A DNA stretch of 64,000 nt from Desulfobacterales bacterium (lineage in GTDB: Bacteria > Desulfobacterota > Desulfobacteria > Desulfobacterales > JAHEIW01), in contig JAQYWI010000001.1 in the NCBI GenBank assembly GCA_030145015.1, forward strand, positions 1 through 64,000, in the 5' to 3' direction. Position numbers and translations under genes: made by a program. How positions within the stretch are numbered: position 1 is the first letter of the stretch; each line of letters starts with the position of its first letter. This document shows, one piece after another, positions 7,686-16,272 of this stretch. Under the pieces are notes generated by a model. It saw only the letters and a program-made list of their open reading frames with translations, did no database searches and was not told the DNA's origin.

Positions 7686-8204
7686 ATGCCTGATTCTGCG
7701 GAAAAATCATTTAAGTTCAAAAAAATAGCCATCATCGCTTTTTGTCTGATGATTTTCGATGCATTTATATTCGGAATTCCCTCCCTGGGTCTGAGCTTTC
7801 TATTTTTTATCGTATGCGCATCCGGAATTTCAGCGCTCATATTTTTATGGCGAGATAAAAAATACGCAAAACTGTATGCGATTAAAGCAGCGATATATCT
7901 AATCGCCCTGATGGGTATTTTGGGAATATTCAAATTCAATTCACACATGGGTGCGAATAATGCCAAAAGCGTTATCAAGGCCGTAAATACCTATTATGCC
8001 GATAACGGTCATTATCCCGAAAATTTGAATCAATTGATTCCGAGTTACCTGGAAAGTATTCCCAGCAGTGCCTACCGAATGTCGGATAACAAATTCCGGT
8101 ATTTCTCTAATCAGGGCGATCCGAATCTAATGTGGGCAGTGGCACCGCCATTCGGCCGACGGATTTATTATTTCAAAGATGCCGAATGGCGGACGCTCGA
8201 CTGA
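7686..8204 (+). CDS. Membrane protein with pseudopilin-like C-terminal segment
   Basis: This 172-residue protein has three hydrophobic segments (about 13-30, 33-50 and 62-80). After the last one comes NAKSVIKAVNTYYADNGHYP and a following LIPSYLESIPSSAY, which resembles the helix and start of the globular head of type II secretion major pseudopilins (GspG). There is no prepilin cleavage site and the topology differs from a pilin, so I would call it only pseudopilin-like. Its role is unknown. Confidence 0.6.
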   Translation: MPDSAEKSFKFKKIAIIAFCLMIFDAFIFGIPSLGLSFLFFIVCASGISALIFLWRDKKYAKLYAIKAAIYLIALMGILGIFKFNSHMGANNAKSVIKAVNTYYADNGHYPENLNQLIPSYLESIPSSAYRMSDNKFRYFSNQGDPNLMWAVAPPFGRRIYYFKDAEWRTLD

Positions 8205-8431
8205 AGATATAAAGGCAAGTGTTGCTTCCGGCAAGTTATTTACAAAATACGGGTTTTTTTTAGGATTCAGGTGTAAGGCCCCTGGTTCCTGGCTTCTGGT
8301 CACTCGTTACTGTCCAGCAGCCAGCAGCCAGCAGCTAAAAGCCAGCAGCCAAAACGTTGACACCGAACCCGCACGACTTTTGTAACATTTTTGTGGGACA
8401 TTGCACTAGAATTTAAGAACTTATATCTCTT
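8205..8431. repeat. CAGCAGCCAG-type low-complexity repeat
   Basis: Around 8280-8352 the words CCTGGTTCCTGGCTTCTGG and CAGCAGCCAGCAGCCAGCAG form a degenerate short-period repeat. The same words recur at 24048-24100 and 24359-24381. No gene is visible. Confidence 0.55.
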
Positions 8432-8560
8432 ATGTATGATGTTGCCATTTTAGGCGCCGGTCCGGCCGGATCCACGCTTGCCAGACTCATCGGGGACCAA
8501 TATAAAGTCTTGATAATTGAAAAAAGAAAATTCGATAATTATGTTTGCAAATCAGCTTGA
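8432..8560 (+). pseudogene. N-terminal remnant of an FAD-dependent oxidoreductase
   Basis: ATG 8432 opens a 42-residue frame starting MYDVAILGAGPAGSTLARLI and continuing to VLIIEKRKFDNYVC before a TGA at 8558. This is a textbook FAD-binding Rossmann start (GxGxxG, then the acidic residue ending strand 2), closest to geranylgeranyl-reductase-type flavoproteins. Such enzymes are normally 350-400 residues. The following DNA encodes an unrelated protein that overlaps the end, so this is a truncated gene fragment left by a rearrangement. Confidence 0.75.
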
Positions 8561-8993
8561 ACCTTTTTCCGTACCTGCCTATATACTATTTTTCATCGCC
8601 CTGTGGATTTGCGTCTGCAAACTTATTTCTGTCGTTGGCGGATGGAAAGCACTGAGCCAGGATTACCAGGCAAATTCCGCTTTTGATGGTCAGAAACTGT
8701 GGCTAAAAAGTGTGGCTATGCGCCGGTGGACAAGTTACAGCAACTGTGTAAACATTGGCGCCAATAAATATGGACTTTATTTATCGGTATTGCCCATATT
8801 TCGGGTTGGCCACCCGCCGTTGTTTATCCCGTGGACGGATATTTCAACGGAAGCGATCCCCCGCCGTTTATTGCCCGATGCTGTTAAATTTAGTTTTGCC
8901 AAACAGCCTGAAGTGCCGATTATTTTATTTAAAAAATTAGCTGCCAAAATTTTTAGAATGCGGCAAGACAGCCAACAGGGAGTTAGCATATAA
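8541..8993 (+). CDS. Membrane-anchored protein, unknown function
   Basis: Starting at ATG 8541 (MFANQLEPFSVPAY), the protein has about 150 residues, one N-terminal membrane helix (about 9-27) and a soluble domain rich in beta-type sequence containing KYGLYLSVLPIFRVGHPPLF. I recall similar uncharacterised proteins but no function. It overlaps the flavoprotein remnant at 8432-8560 in another frame, which marks the junction of a rearrangement. An upstream in-frame TTG (8517) lies within the remnant and is less likely. Confidence 0.55.
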   Translation: MFANQLEPFSVPAYILFFIALWICVCKLISVVGGWKALSQDYQANSAFDGQKLWLKSVAMRRWTSYSNCVNIGANKYGLYLSVLPIFRVGHPPLFIPWTDISTEAIPRRLLPDAVKFSFAKQPEVPIILFKKLAAKIFRMRQDSQQGVSI

Positions 8994-8997
8994 TCTA

Positions 8998-9315
8998 GTG
9001 TTCCGCCCAATCTTTCATATAGCACTTCATATCGTTGTCCCGGGTGTCGTCGCGCGATGGGCATTTGCGGAGCGATGGAAAATAGCCTGGTTTGTCATGC
9101 TATTGGTCAATATTATCGATTTCGATCATCTGCTTGCCGATCCGATTTATGATCCCAACCGCTGTGGAATCGGATTTCATCCTCTGCATTCATATCTGGC
9201 GATAGCTGCCTATCTGGGGCTGACGGCAATACCAAAAACCCGAGTGGTTGGAGTGGGATTGGTGATTCATATGGCCCTGGATTGGATTGACTGTCTGTGG
9301 ATGTCCCTGGAATGA
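8998..9315 (+). CDS. DUF6122 family membrane protein
   Basis: This 105-residue protein has about three membrane helices and the conserved elements LHIVVPGVVA, NIIDFDHLLADPIYDPNRC, GFHPLHSY and HMALDWIDCL. Their His/Asp-rich pattern is that of DUF6122, a small membrane family possibly related to metal-dependent membrane hydrolases (that link is inference). The start is GTG, 4 bp after the previous stop, so it is probably cotranscribed. Confidence 0.75.
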   Translation: MFRPIFHIALHIVVPGVVARWAFAERWKIAWFVMLLVNIIDFDHLLADPIYDPNRCGIGFHPLHSYLAIAAYLGLTAIPKTRVVGVGLVIHMALDWIDCLWMSLE

Positions 9316-9349
9316 GGCGCCTCGAAATTTATTAAAGGAGGGAGAAAAA

Positions 9350-9664
9350 ATGACCGGTCTTGTTTTTTTGGGGATTTTTGGAATAGGATTTGTTTTCGGT
9401 TACTTGCTTTATTATGCAGTTCGCCATACAAAAGAGTTCAGTATTGAAATGTTAAGCGTTGCAATTGGTGCGGTGAGCAGCGCCACGATTATCGGATTTT
9501 TGGGTAATTATCAAGATTGGATCGCACCATACGGGTTGGGCTTGCTGGCAGGATTTATTTTCTATCTGGTGCTTTCCGTCATATTGATCGCTACCGGACT
9601 TTTTGAGAAACTTGATAATGTCGGCATTCTCTCTAAAGCTTTATTAGGTGCGCCGCGGGACTGA
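9350..9664 (+). CDS. Small integral membrane protein, unknown function
   Basis: AAAGGAGGGAG upstream fixes the start at ATG 9350. The 104-residue protein has three hydrophobic stretches: one at the N terminus (TGLVFLGIFGIGFVFGYLL), one in the middle and one near the C terminus (FIFYLVLSVILIATGLF). I do not recognise a family. It follows the DUF6122 gene by 34 bp. Confidence 0.6.
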   Translation: MTGLVFLGIFGIGFVFGYLLYYAVRHTKEFSIEMLSVAIGAVSSATIIGFLGNYQDWIAPYGLGLLAGFIFYLVLSVILIATGLFEKLDNVGILSKALLGAPRD

Positions 9665-9795
9665 CAAAATACACCGCTAAATAACAAAGAGCTTCTCATC
9701 TATTTTTATGAGGAGCCCCTTGGTGTCATAAAATTAGACGCTTCATCCCGCGAAGCGGGGCAATATTTAGGTAATAACTTTTTAAGGAGGTCAGG

Positions 9796-10653
9796 ATGGA
9801 GGAACAAAAACAAACGGCATTGGTAACAGGAGCCAGCAGTGGAATCGGGCGCGAGGCAGCCATTAGATTGGCCGCAAAGGGTTTTGAGGTCATTGCTGCG
9901 GCCAGACGGATGGATCGTCTCAATGAACTGGCGGATCAAGTTAAGGGTATTACGCCCAGGCAGGTAGACCTTTCACAGCCTGCGGACACAGAGACATTCT
10001 GCAGCTTTCTTTCAGACCTGTCAGAGCCTGTTTCCGTCCTCATAAACAATGCCGGGTACAGCATCAGGGGGGCGCTGGAGGATGTCTCCATGGACGCCGT
10101 CAAGCGTCTATTTGAGGTCAATCTGTTTGCACTGATGCGCGTCACACAGGCGTGTTTGCCCGGAATGCGCAAGCTGAGGAAGGGAACCGTTGTGAATCTC
10201 AGCTCCATAGCCGGAAAATTCGCCTTTCCCGGAAGCGGGGTCTATGCCGCCGCTAAATACGCAGTGGAAGGCATATCGGATGCATTACGTTTGGAGCTAT
10301 CTCCATTTGGAATCAGGGTGGTGGCCATCCGCCCTGGTCCGATTGCCACCGAATTTAATGAGGTTGCCACTGAATTGACCGGTGATCTCATGGCCAGAAC
10401 GAATCCTGATTACAAATCCATGTATCAAACCGCAGGCGCGGAGACGGGCAAGCTGTTCGCCGGTCTGTCCATTCCCGGCCCCGAGCTAATCGCCGATCTT
10501 ATTTTAAATGCGGTTCTCTCCGATGACCCCAAGGCGGTTTATTGCGCGGGTCCCTTGAGTGAGGATTTCCTCGGAAAACGCGCCAATCTTGATGACGACG
10601 CATTTCACAGTTTCATGCTGGAGAAGTTCGGCTTAACGAGCTTACAGATCTGA
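9796..10653 (+). CDS. Short-chain dehydrogenase/reductase
   Basis: This 285-residue enzyme is a classical SDR. TGASSGIG binds the cofactor, NNAG stabilises the central sheet, and the catalytic set is Ser in NLSSIAG and Tyr/Lys in YAAAKYAVEG. Arginines after strand 2 (AAARRMDR) suggest NADP(H). AAGGAGG precedes the ATG at ideal spacing. Substrate is unknown; the family acts on alcohols, ketones and lipid-like hydroxyl groups. It stands alone, with the RAYT unit downstream. Confidence 0.9.
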   Translation: MEEQKQTALVTGASSGIGREAAIRLAAKGFEVIAAARRMDRLNELADQVKGITPRQVDLSQPADTETFCSFLSDLSEPVSVLINNAGYSIRGALEDVSMDAVKRLFEVNLFALMRVTQACLPGMRKLRKGTVVNLSSIAGKFAFPGSGVYAAAKYAVEGISDALRLELSPFGIRVVAIRPGPIATEFNEVATELTGDLMARTNPDYKSMYQTAGAETGKLFAGLSIPGPELIADLILNAVLSDDPKAVYCAGPLSEDFLGKRANLDDDAFHSFMLEKFGLTSLQI

Positions 10654-10719
10654 TTGGGTGTGATTATACTCTAAATTATTATTTGGGACACATGCAGCAA
10701 TGAAACAAAAAGCTGAGAA

Positions 10720-11762
10720 AATGGGGTCAAACCTTGATTATTGATTAAGGCGATTGACTTTTAATAGCGATTTTTGATAGCTGAAGTCTATGGCCAGAGC
10801 ATTGCGCATAGAATATGAGGGAGCCCTGTATCATATATTTTCGAGGGGAAATGAGCAGCGCGACATATTTTTGGAAGACGATGATCGGCGCTCTTTTTTA
10901 AAAGCTATAGACGAGATGTCGCAGCGATTTGATGTTGATATATTTGCCTATGTTCTCATGAGCAATCACTACCATCTTTTGCTGCGCACCCGCGAAGCCA
11001 ATCTTTCCAAAAGCATGCATTGGCTTGGAACGACCTACACCCGGCGTTTTAATCTGCGACATTTGCGGAGTGGACATCTATTTCAGGGCAGATTCAAAAG
11101 CATCCTAGTTCAAAATGAAGCTTACTTGATGCAACTTTCCTGCTATATTCATCGCAACCCCTTGCGAGCCGGTATTTCAAATCGACTTGCGGCCTACCCC
11201 TGGAGCAGCTATCGAGCTTATGCGTACGATGCAAATCACCCTGAATGGTTAAACACAAAACTGATTCTCTCTCAGTTTAAGGAGAAGGATCCTTATAGAG
11301 CTTACCGCGAAAAGGTTCAGAAATATTCCGAGGAGGAAAACCAAATTTGGGAGAATCTGCGCTATGGACTGGTATTTGGAACTAAGCGGTTTTTAGACCA
11401 GATCGAAACGAACTACCTTTCGAAAGATCCTGATGCAGAGCTTCCCCAATTGAATCAGATAATTAAAGGCAAAAATCTTTTCAAATTGATCCAAAAGGCC
11501 GCTAAAATATTAAATTGTGATATTATAGTATCTAACGAACCAGAACGATTTTTGATAAAGGATATCCAAGATCGGGATCTTTTGCTGCATTATTTAAGGG
11601 AGACGGGTTTGTATACGAACAGTCAAATTGGAGAGCTTTTTGGGATTACCTATTCGGCTGTAAGTCGGCGGGCAAGCATTATAAAATTTGAAATTTCTAA
11701 ATCAACCGAATTGGAGCGTAAATACAATTTGATGAAGTCAAAGATCAAGGTTTGACCCCATT
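10720..11762. mobile_element. RAYT transposase unit with perfect 19-bp inverted repeats
   Basis: AATGGGGTCAAACCTTGAT (10720-10738) and its exact reverse complement (11744-11762) bracket the transposase gene at 10790-11755. The right repeat overlaps the last codons and stop of the gene and ends 2 bp before the ribosome-binding site of the downstream cyclase gene. The unit of 1043 bp looks like a discrete mobile element. A single GGGGTCAAA at 592-600 may be a related site. Confidence 0.85.
10790..11755 (+). CDS. REP-associated tyrosine transposase (Y1_Tnp family)
   Basis: This 321-residue protein starts with the Y1 transposase domain. The metal-binding HUH-type motif appears as NHYHLLL (His60, His62), and the nucleophile is probably Tyr119 in YIHRNP, with Tyr112 nearby. 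The region RSGHLFQGRFKS is typical of the TnpA-REP group. The C-terminal part carries a helix-turn-helix (TNSQIGELFGITYSAVSRR) that probably recognises DNA ends. Such enzymes nick and rejoin single-stranded DNA hairpins. The flanking perfect inverted repeats make a self-mobile unit plausible. Confidence 0.9.
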   Translation: MARALRIEYEGALYHIFSRGNEQRDIFLEDDDRRSFLKAIDEMSQRFDVDIFAYVLMSNHYHLLLRTREANLSKSMHWLGTTYTRRFNLRHLRSGHLFQGRFKSILVQNEAYLMQLSCYIHRNPLRAGISNRLAAYPWSSYRAYAYDANHPEWLNTKLILSQFKEKDPYRAYREKVQKYSEEENQIWENLRYGLVFGTKRFLDQIETNYLSKDPDAELPQLNQIIKGKNLFKLIQKAAKILNCDIIVSNEPERFLIKDIQDRDLLLHYLRETGLYTNSQIGELFGITYSAVSRRASIIKFEISKSTELERKYNLMKSKIKV

Positions 11763-11779
11763 ATGGAGGCGTTTTTCGA

Positions 11780-13552
11780 ATGACCGACGGTAATATTAAA
11801 CATAGACTTGCTGCGCTTTTGAGCGCCGATGTGGTCGGTTACAGTCGTCTTATGGCCGAGGATGAGGTGGCAACCATTCGCACGCTGTCTGCCTGCCGGG
11901 ATAAAATCACCGCAATGGTGGGTGAGAATGAAGGCCGGGTGGTTGACTTCGTCGGCGATAACATGCTGGCTGAGTTTCACAGTGCGATCGACGCCGTGGA
12001 TTGTGCCAGGAATATTCAGCGCGCGCTTTTCCTTCTGAACGCCAAACTTGATGAAAATCGGCGAATGAATTTTCGCATTGGAATCAATCTGGGCGATATT
12101 CTGAGCGATGGGGATGTCATATATGGTGATGGGGTAAATGTAGCAGCCCGTCTGGAAGGTCTTGCGGAGTCCGGGGGTATCTGCATCTCGGAATCTGTTT
12201 TCACCCAGGTTCACAACAAACTTGAACTTGGTTTTGTCGACATGGGAACGAAAATACTAAAAAATATCCCTGATCCGGTGAGAGTGTATCGGGTGGTTGC
12301 GCCGGAGGCTGAGACACCGTCGCCAATGGCTGAAACAGCCTCGCAACAACAGGCAAGATTGCCGCTTCCCGCGAGGCCGTCTCTGGCGGTTCTTCCATTT
12401 GTTAATCTTAGCGCCGATTCAAAACAGGATTATTTTAGTGACGGGCTGACTATGGACATCATGACCGCTCTGGTCAGGATCCCCGGACTTTTCCTTATCA
12501 GCGAAATTTCAATGTTTAGCTACAAATCCCAGGCCCCTTCTGTACGTGAGCTTGGCCATCAGCTCGGTGTCAGTCATGTCCTGGATGGAGGGGTTCGCAA
12601 AGCAGGTGATCGTGTCCGAATTACCGCCCGACTAATAGAAACCTCCAGCGGCCGCCAGGTGTGGGCCGAACGCTATAATAGAAAAATAGACGATATCTTT
12701 GCTGTTCAGGATGAAATAACCGAAAAGATCGTCGAGGCGATGGACATCAAACTTGTTACCGGGGTAATGGCGCCTACCATACGGAAAATCATTCGGGACC
12801 CGGATGCACTTGAATCCTACTATCGCGGCTGGCAGGCCCTCTTCGGTTCGACAAAAGATGATATTATTGAAGCCCAACAGATGTTTGAAGAAACCATACA
12901 GTTGGATCCGGAATCTTTTTTCGGATATTCTATGGCGGCATTTTCCCATTGGTGGGCCGTCGATCAAAGGCTCAGCGAAGATGCCGCATTTTCACTGCAG
13001 CGGGCTGCCGAACTGTCCAGAAAGGCTATGGATTTAGGGGATTTTACGGGGCTGCCTCTCCTGATAATGGCCCAAATTCATCTTTTCAATCGCGAACACG
13101 ATAAAGCGCTTGAGGCGGTAGAGAACGCTGTTGTCGCTCGTCCAAGCTGTGATCTTTCTTTTGTGGCCAAGGCCAAGATCCTTATCTATCTGGGACGACC
13201 GACCGAAGCGATCGACTTTGCCAAATTTGCCCTTCGTCTTGCACCGGTCTACCCTCCTTTCTTTCCGGCAGTCCTTGCTGCTGCTTTTTATGGCAGCGGC
13301 CGGCATGCAGAAGCAATTGCCGCAGCCGAAGACGCTCTCAAAACCGATCGGGAAAATCTGGATGCATTATTTATCCTGGCGGGTGCTAACGCCGCATTAG
13401 ATCGAAAAGAGGAAGCCTCTAAGGCAGCGTCTGAGGTCAAACGGATCAAGCCTGACTTCACGCTCCAAAAGTATGCTGAAACACAACCGTATAAAGCTCC
13501 GGAAACACTGGAGCGGGTAATCACCATGCTCCAAAAGGCAGGATTGCATTAA
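11780..13552 (+). CDS. Class III nucleotide cyclase with TolB-like and TPR domains
   Basis: This 590-residue protein has an N-terminal class III cyclase domain (about 8-175): SADVVGYSRLM gives the first metal Asp, FVGDNMLAEF the second, and GDGVNVAARLEGLA the Asn/Arg motif. A FlgO/TolB-like domain follows (about 200-315, PSLAVLPFVNLSAD...), then TPR-type helical repeats to the end. The position that is Lys in adenylate cyclases (GRIVKTTGD pattern) is Asp here (GRVVDFVGD), so base specificity is uncertain. GGAGG lies 10 nt upstream, immediately after the RAYT unit, which may have displaced the original promoter. A PilZ/cNMP receptor is encoded at 827-1990. Confidence 0.85.
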   Translation: MTDGNIKHRLAALLSADVVGYSRLMAEDEVATIRTLSACRDKITAMVGENEGRVVDFVGDNMLAEFHSAIDAVDCARNIQRALFLLNAKLDENRRMNFRIGINLGDILSDGDVIYGDGVNVAARLEGLAESGGICISESVFTQVHNKLELGFVDMGTKILKNIPDPVRVYRVVAPEAETPSPMAETASQQQARLPLPARPSLAVLPFVNLSADSKQDYFSDGLTMDIMTALVRIPGLFLISEISMFSYKSQAPSVRELGHQLGVSHVLDGGVRKAGDRVRITARLIETSSGRQVWAERYNRKIDDIFAVQDEITEKIVEAMDIKLVTGVMAPTIRKIIRDPDALESYYRGWQALFGSTKDDIIEAQQMFEETIQLDPESFFGYSMAAFSHWWAVDQRLSEDAAFSLQRAAELSRKAMDLGDFTGLPLLIMAQIHLFNREHDKALEAVENAVVARPSCDLSFVAKAKILIYLGRPTEAIDFAKFALRLAPVYPPFFPAVLAAAFYGSGRHAEAIAAAEDALKTDRENLDALFILAGANAALDRKEEASKAASEVKRIKPDFTLQKYAETQPYKAPETLERVITMLQKAGLH

Positions 13553-13563
13553 GGGAAAACCAG

Positions 13564-14694
13564 ATGTGCAAAAAAATATTCAAATGGACCGTACCCGTTA
13601 TTCTTGGGGGAGTGCTAATTTTAGCAGCGCATGCAGGGACAACCAAGATTAAGGGCTCAGGTTCAGCTATTGTCATTCCGCCTCCGGCTTTCGAAGTTGA
13701 GCATACCCGATCTGATCCGGCGCGGCCGGTCCGTTCTGCCGGCGAAAACTACGCCGGGCCTCTGATTGATACCCATGCGCACCTGTATCCGCCGAATGGC
13801 AGAGCCAAAGCGGCTGCAGCCATTGATAAAAGAGAGCTTAAGGAAATAATTGGGTTAATGCAAAATTTAGGGGTTGAACTTGTTCTTTTTATGCCGACAC
13901 CCAATGATGGAATACGGCCCAACCAGGAATTGGGTGTGGTAAAAAGAAAAATGATTAAAAATTTGGACCCCAAAAGGGTGATGATTTTTTGCGCAAGCAA
14001 TTATATAACGACCTGGCTCAACTCAGCTTATGACAACGGATACGGGGAAGAAGAATTACAAAATATCCTTACACAGCTCTCAAACGATATCGACAGTGGT
14101 GAGTATGCCGGTGTCGGAGAAATTGGAACCTATCATTTTGATAAAGGATTCAGGCGCCAGCATGTTCTAAAATATCCACCCAACTTTGAACCTTTCTTGC
14201 AAATTGTAGATCTGATCGCGAAAAAGGGAATGTGGCTCGACCTGCATGCTGAAACGGTTGATCCGAAAGGGACCTCCTATGAGAAGGAAGTATTTGGCGG
14301 TTTGGAATTACTTTATCGCAGAAATCCTGATTTAAAGCTGCTGTATTCGCATACAGCGATGTCGAATTCAATAAATGTGCGCAGAATTCTAAAAACATAT
14401 CCCAATGTCATGATGAGTATCAAGATCGAAACGAGACACGACAGGTGGAAAAATCTCGAACCGGTTGTCAATACTGAAGGACATGTATATGAAGATTGGG
14501 CGCAGCTTTTTGAGGAAATGCCGGAACGGTTTATGATTGGAGCAGATTTTCACTTCGGGCGTAAAGGCGTAAACCTTAAGAAATATAAGAAAAGAATTAA
14601 AGGGTTTCGGCAAATGCTCTCCACCCTTAACCCCCAGGCCGCACAATTTATCGCCTTTGAAAATGCACAGAGGGTATTTTACCGTTCGGAATGA
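13564..14694 (+). CDS. Exported amidohydrolase-fold protein
   Basis: This 376-residue protein begins with a signal peptide (FKWTVPVILGGVLILAAHAG) and then a metal-dependent hydrolase domain. LIDTHAHLYPP carries the HxH metal motif of the amidohydrolase/TatD superfamily; GVGEIGTYHFD gives a likely Glu ligand, WLDLHAET and LLYSHTA the later histidines, and MIGADFHFG the terminal Asp. Lactonase, decarboxylase or deacetylase activity is possible. It follows the cyclase gene by 11 bp and is probably cotranscribed. Confidence 0.75.
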   Translation: MCKKIFKWTVPVILGGVLILAAHAGTTKIKGSGSAIVIPPPAFEVEHTRSDPARPVRSAGENYAGPLIDTHAHLYPPNGRAKAAAAIDKRELKEIIGLMQNLGVELVLFMPTPNDGIRPNQELGVVKRKMIKNLDPKRVMIFCASNYITTWLNSAYDNGYGEEELQNILTQLSNDIDSGEYAGVGEIGTYHFDKGFRRQHVLKYPPNFEPFLQIVDLIAKKGMWLDLHAETVDPKGTSYEKEVFGGLELLYRRNPDLKLLYSHTAMSNSINVRRILKTYPNVMMSIKIETRHDRWKNLEPVVNTEGHVYEDWAQLFEEMPERFMIGADFHFGRKGVNLKKYKKRIKGFRQMLSTLNPQAAQFIAFENAQRVFYRSE

Positions 14695-14729
14695 AAAATT
14701 CCTTTTAAGTGCGGTTGAGGTGCTAAAAA

Positions 14730-15473
14730 ATGAAGCGTCAGCGACCCCCATTTTCAATTCTTGCGCTCATCGCAGCCAATCTTGCCCCGCTGTTTGGCGT
14801 TCTTTTTTTCGGTTGGGACGCTGCTGCCATCGTCCTTTTATATTGGATAGAGAATTTGATTATCGGGGCCTACAACGTCCTCATGATGATTCTGGTAAAG
14901 GTAAAGTCTCAATCTGAACAGTTTAAAAAACTATTTATTATTCCCTTTTTCTGCGTGCACTTCGGCGGCTTTTGTGCGGTGCATGGTTTTTTTCTACTTG
15001 CCTTTTTTAAGCTGGGCGGCGATTTGGACGCCTTCGCGCCACAAAGTCCATGGCTGGGTCCGCTTGTATTTGTACAGCTCCTGGTCTCCGTTATCGCACA
15101 GCTCTGGGAAAGTCGACCGGCCGGGATGGAATGGCCGGTTCTATGTCTTGTTGTGAGCCACGGTATTTCCTTTATCCGCAATTACCTGATAGGAGGAGAA
15201 TATTTAACGCTCACCATTGGCAAGCTCATGAGTCGACCCTACACACGAATCGTCCTCATGCACGTGGCGATCATTGCCGGCGGTGTACCCATTATGATGC
15301 TGGGTTCGCCCGTCCCGCTGCTTTGCATTCTGGTTATTTTGAAGATAGGTATGGACATTTGGTTGCACACCAAATCGCACAAAGCAATCGCATCAGAAAA
15401 GAGAGCCGAACAACGTGATCAAAACCTAAAGGCAGGTACTAAAGAAGTTCGTAAAATTCAGATTCGATCCTGA
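14730..15473 (+). CDS. DUF6498 family membrane protein
   Basis: This 247-residue protein has about six membrane segments. AANLAPLFGVLFFGWDAAAI and LLYWIENLIIGAYNVLMM near the N terminus, and SHGISFIRNYLIGGEY later, match the DUF6498 pattern, where the YWxEN motif and a conserved Arg/Asn are typical. Function is unknown. The charged C-terminal tail (ASEKRAEQRDQNLK) is probably cytosolic. It lies 35 bp after the amidohydrolase gene. Confidence 0.7.
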   Translation: MKRQRPPFSILALIAANLAPLFGVLFFGWDAAAIVLLYWIENLIIGAYNVLMMILVKVKSQSEQFKKLFIIPFFCVHFGGFCAVHGFFLLAFFKLGGDLDAFAPQSPWLGPLVFVQLLVSVIAQLWESRPAGMEWPVLCLVVSHGISFIRNYLIGGEYLTLTIGKLMSRPYTRIVLMHVAIIAGGVPIMMLGSPVPLLCILVILKIGMDIWLHTKSHKAIASEKRAEQRDQNLKAGTKEVRKIQIRS

Positions 15474-15510
15474 GTATAAAACCATTAGAAAGAGATAAAG
15501 GAGGAATTCG

Positions 15511-15858
15511 ATGTATTTACTCGTTCATGTTTTGGAACAGACGCAATACCTGTCCGATATTCTGGAGGGCTTTGCCAGGATTGGCATTCAGGGATCAACG
15601 GTCCTTGATAGTACGGGCATGGGAAGAGTTTTAATGAAAACAAGAGCTTCCTTGCCGGAGATGGAGCAGATCAACAAAGTCTTAAAAGACCTCGAATCTG
15701 CTAATAAGATCATGCTTACGGTGATTCGGGAAAAGGCTGTTCTTGAGAAAGCCGTCGATGTTATCAGGTCCTTCTGCGGAGATTTAAAGGAGCCCGGCAA
15801 AGGGATTCTGTTTGCCTTTCCCCTTGAGCTAGTTGAAGGCTTACCGGAAACGGATTGA
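15511..15858 (+). CDS. PII-like small protein
   Basis: The 115-residue sequence has the alternating beta-alpha-beta pattern of the PII/CutA-like ferredoxin fold: MYLLVHVLEQTQYLSDILEG, then GSTVLDSTGMG, then KIMLTVIREKAVLEKAVDVI. Stand-alone proteins of this type are probably small-molecule sensors. The uridylylated T-loop Tyr of GlnB is absent, so it is not a classical PII. AAGGAGG lies 6 nt before the start. Confidence 0.6.
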   Translation: MYLLVHVLEQTQYLSDILEGFARIGIQGSTVLDSTGMGRVLMKTRASLPEMEQINKVLKDLESANKIMLTVIREKAVLEKAVDVIRSFCGDLKEPGKGILFAFPLELVEGLPETD

Positions 15859-15877
15859 TGCATCGTCCATCGCTAAA

Positions 15878-16162
15878 TCAGGTGTGAGATTGCGGAGGCG
15901 CTTTTTTCAGGCGCCGATAAGTGAGCACCAGGCGATAGATAAAGCCCACCAGAAGAGCGGCGCTGATAAGAATCATAAAGTTTGATGCGTAAAACGTTAA
16001 GATGAAATTTGGCGGATCATTGAGCTGGTAGGCAGAAACCAGCAGTTGAATTCCAAGGACCAGATAAAACCCGGCAATACCAATCAAAATAATCTGCCGG
16101 ATCCACCAGGAGGTACTGACCCCGGTTCGTTCCTCATATTCCTCGGGTTGAGTTTCGTTCAT
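15878..16162 (-). CDS. Small membrane protein with two TM helices
   Basis: This 94-residue protein has a hydrophilic N terminus (MNETQPEEYEERTG), two membrane helices (about 22-43 and 55-78) and a basic C-terminal tail (LTYRRLKK). No family recognised. It is convergent with the PII-like gene, 19 bp away, and reads in the same direction as the TRAP operon upstream, separated by about 110 bp. Confidence 0.5.
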   Translation of the reverse strand: MNETQPEEYEERTGVSTSWWIRQIILIGIAGFYLVLGIQLLVSAYQLNDPPNFILTFYASNFMILISAALLVGFIYRLVLTYRRLKKAPPQSHT

Positions 16163-16272
16163 AACAGATTGATATTAGCAATTATTTGAGACGTGTCAAC
16201 TCGTTAAGGCGAAAGTCAAGATAACTTTTGTTACCGCCTGAAGTTTGATGGCCGCCCCCATAATTGTTCCCC

